From positions 310,001-374,000 of the forward strand of contig JAUIRK010000985.1 in NCBI GenBank assembly GCA_030549495.1: 64,000 nt of DNA. Direction: 5' to 3'. Numbering within the stretch: the stretch's first letter is position 1; every line of letters begins with the position of its first letter. Both the position numbers and the translations under genes were made by a program. The DNA comes from Nectonema munidae (Eukaryota > Nematomorpha > Nectonematoida > Nectonematidae). The notes under the pieces were generated by a model that was not told where the DNA came from, searched no databases, and was given only the letters and a program-made list of their open reading frames with translations. Below, piece by piece: positions 1 through 11,214 of the stretch.

Positions 1-629
1 TGTTTTTTCATTTTTTAATATAATTTAAGAAAAATGTGAAATTTTCACATAACGTCAATCAGTTGCCAGATAGTGCACATTTTACAAAATTATCAATTTT
101 GCGATTACTGTTAAAATTGATAAGATTTTGTTATTTTTAACCCCAAAGCAAGTTGATTATTAATTTTTTAGTTTCATATCTCCAATTAAAATTTTAACAT
201 TTTTCTGATTGTAGGGTATAAGTGAGACTTTGCTATGAAATTGGTGTATGTCATAATTTAAATAAAATAAAGCTTTAGCAAAAAACATTTATTAAAATCA
301 CTCAAGAGAATGAAATTCGTTTATATCATTGAGTATTTGCATAAAAGGTCGGTTTCCTTATATTCTTCGGTATATAACGATAACCGATAAAGTTTGTAAG
401 ACCTACATTGAGAAAATGAATCTAATGTCTCGCTGTTTTAAAATTTTTTTTTCATTGAATCTTTACGTAAAAATTTGTTGTCCTAAGCACAGATGGGCAG
501 ATTTTTTTTCCAGAAACCTGTTTTTAATCAGATACGGATCTCTTCTTGCTTGCTACTTATTGATATATACTGGTACCTTTACCTTTAGTAATATACCTTT
601 TGCAATTTTAACAGGAATTTTTGGCACCC
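1..629. other. AT-rich DNA, no gene recognised
   Basis: No coding signal is recognised. An open stretch at 329-691 on the plus strand does not begin with ATG, has no familiar motif and runs into the MITE that starts at 638, so it is not called. Confidence 0.5.
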
Positions 630-637
630 CTATAGAC

Positions 638-969
638 CAAGGATTCTTAACCTGTGATCCATGGATCCTACGGGTTTCAAGAGGTCCGTGAGGGTCAGAT
701 TAAAAAACCCATTTTTTTAAATTTAAAATTATAAATATACTTTCATATACATTTTTTTGATTAAAATATTTTATAAATATTCAAAAACATTTTATAATCT
801 ATAAAATGAATGAGATATATTTCTCATTTTATAATTTTTTGCAAGTACAAATATTAATTGCATGCAAGGTTTTTTTGACTTTTATGTGAAAATTTCCTTA
901 GAGGGGGTCCGTAGCTTTTATCAGCTTTTTAAAGGGGGTCCATGACTGAATAAAGGTTAAGAACCCTTG
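638..969. mobile_element. hAT-type MITE with 8-base target duplication
   Basis: The 332-base element begins CAAGGATTCTTAACCT and ends AGGTTAAGAACCCTTG, so the termini are inverted repeats with one mismatch over 16 bases. It is flanked on both sides by the identical octamer CTATAGAC (630-637 and 970-977). An 8-base duplication with such short termini is the hallmark of the hAT superfamily. The interior has no ORF, so it is non-autonomous. GGGGGTCC motifs near the right end recall the Charlie/MER type of hAT MITE seen in many animals. The exact duplication implies a fairly young insertion. Confidence 0.88.
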
Positions 970-977
970 CTATAGAC

Positions 978-2450
978 AAATTAATTAATTTTATAAACAA
1001 ACTTTTATAGCAATTTTTGAAAGAGAAACTATATGGTTCGTTTGATATCCGTAATTAAACTTACCTAACTCCATTACTGATTTGAAATTTAAAAGGCAAA
1101 ATAATTATGTGGCATAGAGATTGATTGTTAGAGATAATAAAACAATTTTATTGATGAAGTTGTCTCTTGAGCATCTAACTCAAGAGATCAAGACAAGGCT
1201 TAAATTAATGAGTATTCATTTTTTAGATGCAAAAATTATAACAATAGTTTAAATCATTTTCTTTAAGTTGCTCGATAATAAATACAATTCATTCCAAAAA
1301 TAAAATAACATTGAATATTTGTTTAAAATATAGAAACCTGAATGAATCAAATTTATCTCCAAAGGAAAAAAATAAAAGATTTTTTCGAATTATAGTTTGA
1401 ATGATTTGGAAAGATAAAGAATGACATGGTTCATGATTATATAAGATGTTAAATATAAAAATGTCATATATTAAATTCTGCATTTATTTATATTCTTAGA
1501 TTCCATGATGTTTTAAATTTCAAATACAGTTTTTGTAACTTTATTAGAAAATTTTATTTATATAATTTAGGAAAGTTTTAATAAGATAATTGAAATTTGA
1601 TTCAAAATCTTGACATAAACTAATATATAAATAAAATTTAAAAAAATGTAATCAGATAGCATTCAAATTAATATCCCGAATAAGAAAGTATTCATTGGGA
1701 GCTAATTTTTGAACTATAAAATTAATCTGCTTCAAGACGAAAAGAAAACATATGATGTATTAGTTAGGGGGAGGCTTGTGCTCCAAAATTTAATAGGTAG
1801 CTGGGGCTCTGTTTATGCATCATAATGTTAAATATTTTAAAAGACAAAACTAAATGCCAAATCACATTTAAAAGCGTTTATATCATGTATTATATTCGAA
1901 AGAATAATTATAAGGTTTTATTTATACCTAGTTCGGATGAATAATTAAGAAATGCCATGGGAAGGAAAAAGCGCGTAAATTAGAATTTAGAAAATTTTAA
2001 AAATGGAATTCAAATTAATAAATAGAAATAAAAAAACTTTTAATTCTTAAAATAAAAACAACATTAAATTGCAAGTAACAATGAGCATAATGGTTGTTTG
2101 GGGGTCAAAAAGCTTAGGGGATTAATTTTATAATTTTATGAATACACTACCACCTTCCTAATTTCTTCTATAGCATAATTATGTATGGTGGCGCACTTAC
2201 TTACAAACTATAATTTAAGGATGAGCATTAGTAGCTATATCAACAGTCATATAAAGCATCGTAGTAAGCCACTATCTATTGAAGCACACAAACAAAGAAT
2301 CAGTCTAATTAAAAAATTTATGAAAAGAAAAGTTTTATGCAAATTTATAATTTCAAACTTTTTCTATATAAAAAAAGTTTTCCTTTCTTTCTTGGGCTTC
2401 GATCCATTAGACTCCCAAATTTTTAAATTAAAATTTTCAAATAAATGTAA
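978..2450. other. intergenic, transposon scraps
   Basis: AT-rich with no supportable gene. A G-rich patch at about 1766-1812 (ending GGGGCTCTG) resembles the patch at about 45611-45672, so both are probably ends of one unrecognised DNA-transposon family. Confidence 0.35.
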
Positions 2451-2454
2451 CTAA

Positions 2455-2690
2455 GTATCATCAAGGCTAAAGGATGAACATAGCGTAACAGTGAAAGTGT
2501 TTTGATTAACAAGTGTGAGTAAGTTTGGTTGGATACTGGGTTTGGATAACTCAAGGTCTTGGGTTCGATCACTCATCAAGCCTACTTTCTCATAGTTCGA
2601 TACAAGCGGCGCAATTGTGCCTTTTCGATGAAAATACCCTACGATACCTTTACTTTTACAAGCACCAAATAGTAAAAACAATACAATAAA
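2455..2690 (+). repeat. possible tRNA-related SINE remnant
   Basis: GGTTCGATC at 2562-2570 looks like a Pol III B box, and TAGCGTAACAGTG at 2481 approximates an A box. The spacing of about 80 bases is too long for an ordinary tRNA head, so this may be a diverged or rearranged SINE, or chance. The stretch is less AT-rich than its flanks, in keeping with an inserted repeat. Confidence 0.25.
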
Positions 2691-4480
2691 AAATTATTTA
2701 TTTGGATATAGGGAAAAATATATTGAAATGAACGGACTAAATTTTATATAAGAAAAAAGAAGAAGAAATTTATTTTAGAATCACGATCATTTATAAATGG
2801 TATTAAGAATGAATGTAATTTAGTAGGAGAAAGCAAACAATGAAAATCAAAAATATTTATACATCAAAGGTCAATGCCACTAGGTGATGTATAAGCTATA
2901 TAACGTTTATGAGAAGAAATAGTAAAAGACTAAATAAACAAAAAAAACACAGAGGAAAACAAAAAAATGACTTTCTCAAATATTCATAAAATGAAGTACA
3001 AATTAATCAAAAAAGAAAATATATTTATTGTTAATTAATTAAATAGATATTAGACTATAGGATAAAGGGGAATAGAATTAAATCAAATAATTGTATATAT
3101 GTTAATATTCATTGGTAAAAGGAAACGAATCTATAAAATTTTGAGTGTGTTATAAATCTCTTATCACAATTTTAAAGGATAAAAAGATTTATTTTAAAAA
3201 GTGAACAAACCAAGATAGGTTGTCGTCACATGATTGAATAATTAAAAGAGAATTTAATTAAAAATAATTTAATTTTTAATGGTAAATTGTTATCACAATT
3301 TTAGGAAGATTTCTAAAGATATAAACACATGTTTTCAATTAATATGGAAATAGTTAAAATATTTGATGCTTCCATTTCGTTTAGCAAGAGTAATAACATA
3401 TAATTAGTCTATTGGTAACGCTTTATTATTCTTTGTTATTAGGTATTCCTTCCTTCTTTACTTCTAATAACAATCTCAAAGTTTTCTATTTTAATATTTA
3501 AAGCTTACGTTCTATATTTTTTGATTATTTGAACTCACAAAATTTTTTATTTCAATGTAAATCAACTTTTTGTGATATGGCAAATCAATGGTTTTTAAAG
3601 TTTTTACATAGACGGATATAAATTTTGTTACTTTTCTAGAACAAAACTTATTCAACTTACAAAAACTAATTTGGAAATTACTTGCATATATTTAAATTTA
3701 GAATAATTTTAATAAAATTACATTACAATTTAAATAAAAGTAATATTCATTCATAGAAAATATATAGAAGTAATATTAATCATTTAGAATTTTTTGCTTT
3801 TGTTTTACGTAAGGTTACAGTAGAAGTACTGTAAAAAGAGATAAAGCTAAAGGTACCGTAAGCTGGCTTTCGGATTCCAGCAAATCTACAAGCTGTGACA
3901 ACAAGAACAAGGATACCGTAAAGGTAACGGTTTCACTCCAATCAAATGGTGGCGGCTTAAAATTTAAATATAAAATTTTTCTTGTATTTATTAAGAAGAA
4001 GATGAATCAGTCTTACTCATGCGCTGATAAAAGATAAATGCAGTAGAAGTTACTGTCGTGATGTGTGGTTTTATACAATAGCCATACACAATTTAAATTG
4101 CTTGCCCTGCTTCCTATTTTCTTCATACAACATATGTTATGCCGTACTTACTCACACATAGTATACAAATCTGTATTGAGAGATGAAACCACAATTTAAT
4201 TTGCTTGCTTTCCATCGTATATTCGTTATATAAAATAAATTAGAGACATTTTTTTGCAAATCCGAAATTTTAAATCATCATAAATTTAATTTTTAACATT
4301 TTTTGGAATGCAAGGTTTTTAGGAGTCGCCCCTGATTTATATATATTATATATAACAAAATGAAGAAAAATATAGTAAATATATAGAAGTACAAATTAAC
4401 ATGAGTAAGATAGTGAATAATGGAAATCTAAATTGTGTGTATATTTATCAGTTTGATGCTAAAATCTTTATCTGAACTTT
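2691..4480. other. intergenic, nothing firm
   Basis: Very AT-rich. A less AT-rich patch at 3815-3960 contains several GGTAACGG and GGTACCGTAA-like words in loose repetition, possibly an old element. No ORF or RNA gene is supported. Confidence 0.35.
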
Positions 4481-4489
4481 ACCAATCAA

Positions 4490-5480
4490 ATGTGAAGTTC
4501 CCCAGAGTTCCATTTTTGCTCCAACTCTATTTAATATTTAAATCCATATATATTTTCAATAGCCTATGTTTTTAACTTTCTATTATATGCCGATGATATT
4601 TGTGATTACGTTCCAATATCCCGTTAAAAAATAAATGATAACCTCTATACTACCATTTTTAACTTGCATTTAGGTTCTTTTTAGACTTGGCTTGAGGAAA
4701 ATTATTTTGTAAACAATAAAGGAAAATCTAGATAATGATCATTGCTCATAAACTTAAATCGTTTGTTAACTTCCTGCAATATACTGGTATTCATTCAGTT
4801 CCATATTTGAAATGGTTAGGCCTAACTATTAGCAATTATCTGAGGTATGATGTTCATGAAAATGAATTGGCACTAAACTTAAATAAATAAATAAAATATT
4901 GTACAAAACTAAATTTCATATAAATGTTAGACTCATGATTTATAAAAATCTCTTTCTTCCTAATGTTAACTACATTATTGCAAATAAGTATCAATTTGGT
5001 AAAAAAATTTTTGCAAAAAAAGATATGTTTTCAAACTAGGATAACGAAAGCACACAGATAGTATATTTTATGAAAAAAATTTATTAAAGTTAGATGATAT
5101 GTTTAATTCGAGAATTTCTATTCTTTTATTCAGAAATTTTAATGGTTATTTAAAAAGTTTGTTCGGTAATTTAGTTAATTATTTGGATTCATATTTTATT
5201 CTAGATTATTATACAAGAAACGCATATAACCCCATCAAAATGTCTCACCGTTGATAATGCTCTGAAGTGTCAATTATAAACAAATATTTTTTATCAATAA
5301 CAAGTTCTTATTCGAAAACTTATATTGTACCATTGTTTAAAAATTTTGTGGAAAATTATTTATTTTCATTTTATAAGCCTAAGAATTGTTGCGATAGAAA
5401 TTATTTTGTCTGTAATTCATTTTCTTTTTATATTCTTTCCTCTCCTGGTCATAGTCTTAAAAATTACTAACGGCATTTGA
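4490..5480 (+). pseudogene. non-LTR retrotransposon reverse transcriptase, decayed
   Basis: Frames broken by stops and shifts encode reverse transcriptase landmarks in the right order: VPQSSIFAPTLFNI at about 4500, then FLLYADDICDY at about 4580 with the catalytic YADD box, then YLKWLGLTISN at about 4805 (the KYLG-type block after the palm), then RLMIYKNLFLPNVNY at about 4930. The spacing fits the palm to thumb of a non-LTR enzyme. No endonuclease or 3' tail can be seen, so this is an internal fragment. The clade cannot be fixed from this much. Multiple stops make it certainly inactive. Confidence 0.7.
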
Positions 5481-6170
5481 TTTTAATATATTTTCCTCTC
5501 TAGAAATCTAAAAGACAGCTATTTTGGCTTTTGTATTCTTCATATCATGTTAATTGAATAACTTATTAATTGTTTTATATCACTATTGTTAAAACCATAT
5601 TCTTGTTTTTTCAAATATTTTACACAATAAATTTCTTCTTTTTCTTCTTCTTATGAAGTACACGTGTTTATAATAGAGAACAAATACAATAGTTGAGTAG
5701 ATTACACGAATGGTAGTTATTTACAAATATATTAACTTTTATTTCTTTTAATATTTTAGCAAGAGGTAAACAACTAGTTTGCAATTATTTCAACAAAACT
5801 ATTCCACCACAAATGTATTTTAAAAGTGATTCCTTGCTTACACTTATTATTTTTAGCTTTACATTTAATCAAGATTCATACTTCTTTTTTAAAATTATTT
5901 CTTTTGATAACAGGTTCTCTTTTCAATTAGTTTTCAGGTTGTTTCCTTCTCTCATACTAATCTTCAAAAGATATTATATAATACGTTTCGTTTTTTTTTA
6001 AATAAATATTTCATAACAAACATGATTGAAGAAAGTATTATAAACAAAAATATATAAAATAAATCACTAATTCAATTGATACTTTCAAATATTTTTTAAC
6101 CGTATGCCAAAATGGAGTTCAGAAATATAGTATAAAAATAAATATTTTATTTGAAATTATTTAAATATTT
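5481..6170. other. intergenic, no gene recognised
   Basis: AT-rich, with T-rich runs and a TTCTTCTTTTTCTTC microsatellite near 5635. The open stretch at 5813-6001 is low-complexity and is not called. Confidence 0.35.
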
Positions 6171-6179
6171 TTAGAGAAA

Positions 6180-6720
6180 GTTTTTGACGTAAACCGCAAA
6201 TTTGTTTGACACTGACAGATATTTTAATATATCTAAATGCGAAAACTTAGTCCAGAAATGAAACCAGCATGATCGATTCTGTATAAAAAGTAATATTTAT
6301 GTAAAATTTGAGTCAATATTCTTGGAGACAAATTTTAGAAGTAAAAGGCAAAGTTGATGTACATTGTACACTTATAGGTATTTTCAAATCTTAAATGCAA
6401 AAACTGAGTCCATAAATGAAACTAGCATGGATTTGGTATAAAAACTTATATTTCATAAAAAATTTGAGATAATATATTTGAAGACAGTTTTCAGATGTAA
6501 ACTGCACATTTATTTTAAGATTTCAGATATTTACAAAATTTAAATGCAAAAACTGAATTCAAAAATGAAACCAGCATCTTTCTAGAATTTGTTATAAAAA
6601 CAGATATTTTATTTAAATTTCAAAAATATTTCTGTAGACATTAAACGTAAACCGTACATTTGATTGACACTTGCAGATAATTTAAAACCTCTAAATGCGA
6701 AAACTGAGTTGCTATATTTT
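6180..6720. repeat. diverged satellite array, about 4 units
   Basis: Units share an order of words: GTAAACCGCAAATTTG, then CACT..CAGATATTTT, then AAATGCGAAAACT, then AAATGAAACCAGCAT. They recur every 140-180 bases at about 6185, 6330, 6490 and 6645. The same words make up the better-preserved array at 27.5-28.3 kb, so this is an older, more diverged array of one satellite family. A fragment in the opposite orientation occurs near 58180. Confidence 0.7.
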
Positions 6721-6729
6721 ATTAGAATT

Positions 6730-8095
6730 ACCTATAAAGTAGCCATGGTTGGTGGAAAAAGTAAATCCATAAAGTGTTATACGTTCAAATCTGTATATAA
6801 TTAGTGTCAACTACAGATAATGTCAAAAAATTAAATTTTTAAAAATTATTTGAAAAATTAAATTTTTTATTTTTGATTGTCAGTTTTTGACATAACAGAC
6901 CCATACAGCAAGCGATTTATGGAAAGGTCAAAAATTTGAAGGGACATAATTCAGTCAATTTTGATGAATTCATTTTTTAGTGAAGCCTCCAGCACTAATA
7001 AGGTTAAAGCAGTTTGATTGTTGTTTCATCTCGCTTACTTTACTTATGAATTCGCGCACGAGTTCAGTGATTTTTTTAGACCAGTGATGGCCACGCTTTA
7101 TTAAAACAAGAGCAAGAAAAAGAATAATAAAAGTCACAAAAAATTTAAATGTGTAAATGAATTTGAAAAAGTTTAAGCGATATGAGAAATTTCTTCATCA
7201 AAATTTATTTTGAATTGTTCTTTGTCTTTTCAAAACCGTGTGGGTTACTGACTGTACCATTATTTTTTATGAAGCTTAAAAGTTACCTTTCAAAGGTGAA
7301 TTATCATCATTTTTATCAATGCTATGTATCGACTTTTTATGTTTATGCAAGCTATCCACAAGAACATTTTTTATTTTGCAGGAAATTTTACATTTTGATT
7401 CTTCTTTATTTTTTTAAATAATAATACCAAATTATGGATCTACTTTAAGTCGATATATTTGAAAAATAAATTTTAGCTGAATAAAATTAAAAAATATAAA
7501 ATACTTAAGTAAAATTAAAAAATTAGTAAATATATTTTGAAAGAAAAACAAATCAATTTATTCAAAAAATTTTTTAAGGTTTTTTAAGCTCGGTTTCGAT
7601 TTTTAATAATGAAAGAAAATATGTAAAATCCTACGTTTACATCTATAGTTAATTATGAGCCATACTATGTAAAATAATTTGCCATTTGCTTCGATTATTT
7701 TTTGAAATCTTTATAATTTAATTTCTTTTATATTGAGATCTAACATACTTGGGGTTAGCCAAACTTCGTTAATTCAAACTTAATTAATCCGAAACGTCCA
7801 TAAATATAAATAAAAATTTGTCTTAAGGTTTTTCCTTCTCAGTTCACCTTTGAATGCAGGAAAAATAAAAGGAATAATCACAATTTTTTTATAGAAATAA
7901 TTAAGCATTTTACGACGTTTTGGGTAAAATATTAGAAATCTTTAATAAAACTTTCAAACAATCGCGAAAAGTTGCATTCCGGGAGGAAGGAAGATAATAT
8001 CGACGCCCTGTCTGCGAAAAAACCACGATATTAAAACATAAAGCGACGCTTTTCAAATTCTGATTCCAGACTGAACAAAAATATTCTCTTCAAAC
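6730..8095. other. intergenic, possible transposon ends
   Basis: No gene is recognised. AGCCAAACTTCGTTAATTC at about 7757 looks like the terminus of a Tigger or mariner-type element, but no partner end was found. The open stretch at 7182-7421 has no recognisable motif. Confidence 0.3.
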
Positions 8096-8099
8096 CAAC

Positions 8100-8975
8100 T
8101 AAGGAGTGACATTGCGAAGTTGAAGAAGCCGCACACTATTCCTGAGCACCTTATGAAACCATGTATCAAAAATGTGGTTCAATTAATGATCCGAGAAATC
8201 CAAAAAGAAGATCCTGTTTCGGTCTCTTATGACAGATTGACGGTATGGCCGCTGATGTACGTAGTCAAGTTTGTTTCAAAATCAAACAAAACACGCTTCA
8301 GGCTTGCCTTTAATTAAGTTAGTCTATAGACACTGACATTGAGAGCCATTTGATCGCCTTAGCTAGCTACGACAGAAAGAAGAAGATCAAGAAAGAGTTC
8401 TTGTTCTGCAATCCCTACAAACCACAGCAACAGATTTGAAAGCTATTATAGACACTATTTTGTAACTAACATTGGCATAATTTTAAGCACTTTAATACTG
8501 AGGTGTCTCAGCGATGGTTGGCGTCAAAGGAGGTTTCGTCAAGCATGTGAAGGATGAATGGCCATGTTTGAAGTTTTCTTACTGTTCACTACACGAATAC
8601 CTTCTTACGTCAAAGACTCTATCGCTTCGTTTGTTGGAAGTGAAGGATGTCGAAATCAAAGTAATCACTCCATTAGTATTAAAGCCAAAAATTATCCGCT
8701 CTTCCAACATAATGGAAATAGATCATGTTTGACTTAGGTTCTACACGAAAGTCTGTTGGCTATGGAGGGGGAAATACCTCTTTCGGCTGTATGAACTCCG
8801 GGAGGTGGAAATCTTCCTGTGAGACAACAAAAACAACCTCCATCTCCACTTCGATAATAAAGTGCGAGGTTAGTAACTTTTCAATCCCTATTTTTAGAAT
8901 ATTCAATTTTTTAAAATTTATTGATCTTAGAGGAAAAAATAACAATATCTTAAACTAAATAAGTTACTATTTGAA
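8100..8975 (+). pseudogene. ZBED5-like hAT transposase, decayed
   Basis: The reading begins with KKPHTIPEHLMKPC (8120), the block preceding the catalytic core in ZBED5/SCAND3-like hAT proteins. Pieces follow in family order across several frames: a stretch resembling SLSNDTVSRRI.DMA at about 8225, KKEFLFCNP at about 8390, LASKEVSS at about 8518, and LAMEGEIPLSAV.LREVEIFL at about 8760-8815, corresponding to the block before the C-terminal dimerisation region. At least four frame changes and several stops are needed, so it is dead. In the family this is a DNA-binding DDE transposase, sometimes domesticated. No BED finger or element ends were found. Confidence 0.6.
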
Positions 8976-9840
8976 AATTGGTTATTTAAAAAAAAATTTC
9001 TTAAACTAAATAAGTTATATCTAGCTAACTTACTAACACTTTTTCTAAAAAACTCATTCTATTTTACAAAATTTTATTATTTAAAATATTCTAGAAAAAT
9101 CTGGCATAAATACATGTATATGCATAATTTTTCATCAGATGGAAAATAAAAATATCCATCATAATTTTTTTTATTTAAAAAAAAATTAAAAAAATTGAAA
9201 TTTACAATATTTTATAAAAAAAAATGACGCAGTAAATAAGTGCAAAATTTTCTTTCTAGAACCAAGTTTAAAGCTTTGACTTGATGCGGTCATTCACCTT
9301 TCATCTTAATATTTTTAAGTTTTTTTAGTAATTTCAACTTATATATTTTTTAATTTTTTACAAAATAGTTAAAGATTTTACGTATAATATGGCCAAATAA
9401 TTGAAGAGTATGGAAAAAAATCTATAAAATCTTGGTCCTAACTTTTTTAATTGGAGAAACCTAAAGTTATTGTTAGAAAGTAAAAGTCAAAAAGGGATGA
9501 AATGATTGGATGAATATTTTTTTTAAATGTTATTTTCTGGGATGTGAAATCTTCACGCTTAACCGCAAAAAGAGTTAAAACAGGACTAAATTAATTTTCT
9601 GCGATTTTATTTTAAATTTACAAGGTTTATTATTATAAATAAAAAGTATGTCATTAATATCCATACTTCATATTTCAAGACTGAAAATGGAACTTATGAG
9701 AAAGAAATTTCGCAAAGAGTATACACTTCTTGAGCCATGTTACTTTCTTTTTGTAGATATTTCCAGTGTTATTCATATTGAGTTCATGATAATATAACTA
9801 CAAAATACAGAGATCACATCACGATGCTCAGATTGAAGGT
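8976..9840. other. intergenic, 3' of the 7TM gene
   Basis: Highly AT-rich with A and T homopolymer runs. No ORF or RNA gene is supported. It is the downstream flank of the minus-strand receptor gene. Confidence 0.35.
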
Positions 9841-9844
9841 AGAG

Positions 9845-10741
9845 TTAATTTAACGAAATTCTAAACAAATCTCTCACTCTGTTGGTAGCTTTTCTCCTCA
9901 AATAAATTACAAAATCCTTTATAATCTTCTTGGAAAAGAAGAGTACTGTGATTGTTAAAGCATAAGATAAAATTAACGTGACATCTGCGATATCATAAAA
10001 AGTATGCCTGATGTTTGAAGCAGAAAAGTGGATCCAAAAGTAGATTATGATGTAAGGAATTGAAGCCAGTTGCACTGAACAGCCTAAAAGAATCGTGATT
10101 TTAAGGCCTTTGCTACTTCTTCTACTGCTGTGAGTTCTTTTATCTGTTTCGTGAAGTAAATAAAGACCGATTGCGTTGAAGATAACGTAAGTAAAATTTG
10201 GCAACGTTAATTGGACAGCTCTGGACAACGCTAACTTTTGATTTAGGTAAGGACTAACACAAGTATGATTTGTTCGATAGGACAAATCAAACATGGAAAA
10301 GCCTAATATTGGAATACAACTTGAGCAGAAGGATACAATGACATTAACCAAAAATAGGAAAATGACATTTTTGTATGTGAAAATTTTTAAAAAAAGTGAA
10401 GGTCGCCAGTTGATCAAAGCTTGGAGGAAAGAGATCGTATTTATGAGATAGAGATTCATTGAAACAGCTAAAAATTTTAGAATGAACAAAATGTTGCAAT
10501 TCAGAAGGTTGAGCTTTGATGTTCTTTTCAGAATAATGAATAAAACACTACAAAACATATAGGTATAGATTGGCACCAAAACGAAATCAAGAAGTAGTTG
10601 AAATGGCGATCTTAATTCCTTGCTATGTTTCAGCAATGCGATGTGCAAAAAGCAGAAAAAAATGGTAAACGTTATGAACATAAGTTCTAAAAGTTCACTT
10701 ACGGAAATATGATTTGCGGAGTTCTTCATCGTTTGTATCAT
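9845..10741 (-). CDS. putative seven-transmembrane receptor (rhodopsin-like fold)
   Basis: An uninterrupted 298-residue, single-exon protein starting at an ATG. Seven hydrophobic segments lie at about residues 17-38, 47-71, 83-109, 124-148, 173-197, 211-237 and 249-271, followed by a basic amphipathic tail (KKIIKDFVIYLRRK) like helix 8. C82 at the start of segment 3 and C161 in the second extracellular loop are placed for the usual class A disulfide. NHT at 158-160 is a possible glycosylation site. The DRY box is replaced (LINWR at 109-113), the proline in segment 6 is kept (ASIPY), and NPxxY is missing from segment 7, so this is a divergent receptor, probably for a chemical or peptide ligand. 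It is paralogous to the protein at 30029-30919. No ligand or G protein can be inferred. A small non-receptor 7TM protein is the alternative. Confidence 0.78.
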   Translation of the reverse strand: MIQTMKNSANHISVSELLELMFITFTIFFCFLHIALLKHSKELRSPFQLLLDFVLVPIYTYMFCSVLFIILKRTSKLNLLNCNILFILKFLAVSMNLYLINTISFLQALINWRPSLFLKIFTYKNVIFLFLVNVIVSFCSSCIPILGFSMFDLSYRTNHTCVSPYLNQKLALSRAVQLTLPNFTYVIFNAIGLYLLHETDKRTHSSRRSSKGLKITILLGCSVQLASIPYIIIYFWIHFSASNIRHTFYDIADVTLILSYALTITVLFFSKKIIKDFVIYLRRKATNRVRDLFRISLN

Positions 10742-10744
10742 GAT

Positions 10745-11210
10745 AATAAGCGCATTATCTAATACATACTTAATGATGTATGCTTTTAATAATAATCTAG
10801 CTTCTTAATTTGAATTGTACATACTTTATCACTTTCAAGTATGTCAAATTAAAAATGCAATTTTGCTTCAATCAATATTTTAGCATTTTAATATCTGCTT
10901 TATCCAAATATTGTTCTATCATTATTTCCTTTTCAGCCGAGTCAAGCCATAAAAGAGCTATATAACTTTCTGTGCAATTAATGATCGATTAGCGAATTTG
11001 AATGATTTATTTATTTGTTTTTTACTCATATCACACACACTTTTCTTATGAAGAATATTTTAGGGACATAAAATGCTCTAAAAAGCTTTTTATTGTAAAA
11101 AGAATACATGAAAGATTTTGATTGATAACAACATTCTTACAAATTTATAAAGAAAAATGTTCGCGAAATCAGAATTTAAAAATGAAGAAATCAGGTTTAA
11201 TAATGTGTAA
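10745..11210. other. 5' flank of 7TM gene
   Basis: About 470 bases upstream of the minus-strand receptor start. It is AT-rich; no core promoter element can be singled out. Confidence 0.35.
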
Positions 11211-11214
11211 AGGA

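Noticed and set aside
329..691. A 120-codon open stretch on the plus strand.
   Set aside because: It lacks an initial ATG, has no recognised motif and runs into a MITE.
2562..2634. A functional tRNA gene at the GGTTCGATC word.
   Set aside because: No cloverleaf with a paired acceptor stem can be drawn and the A box is too far away.
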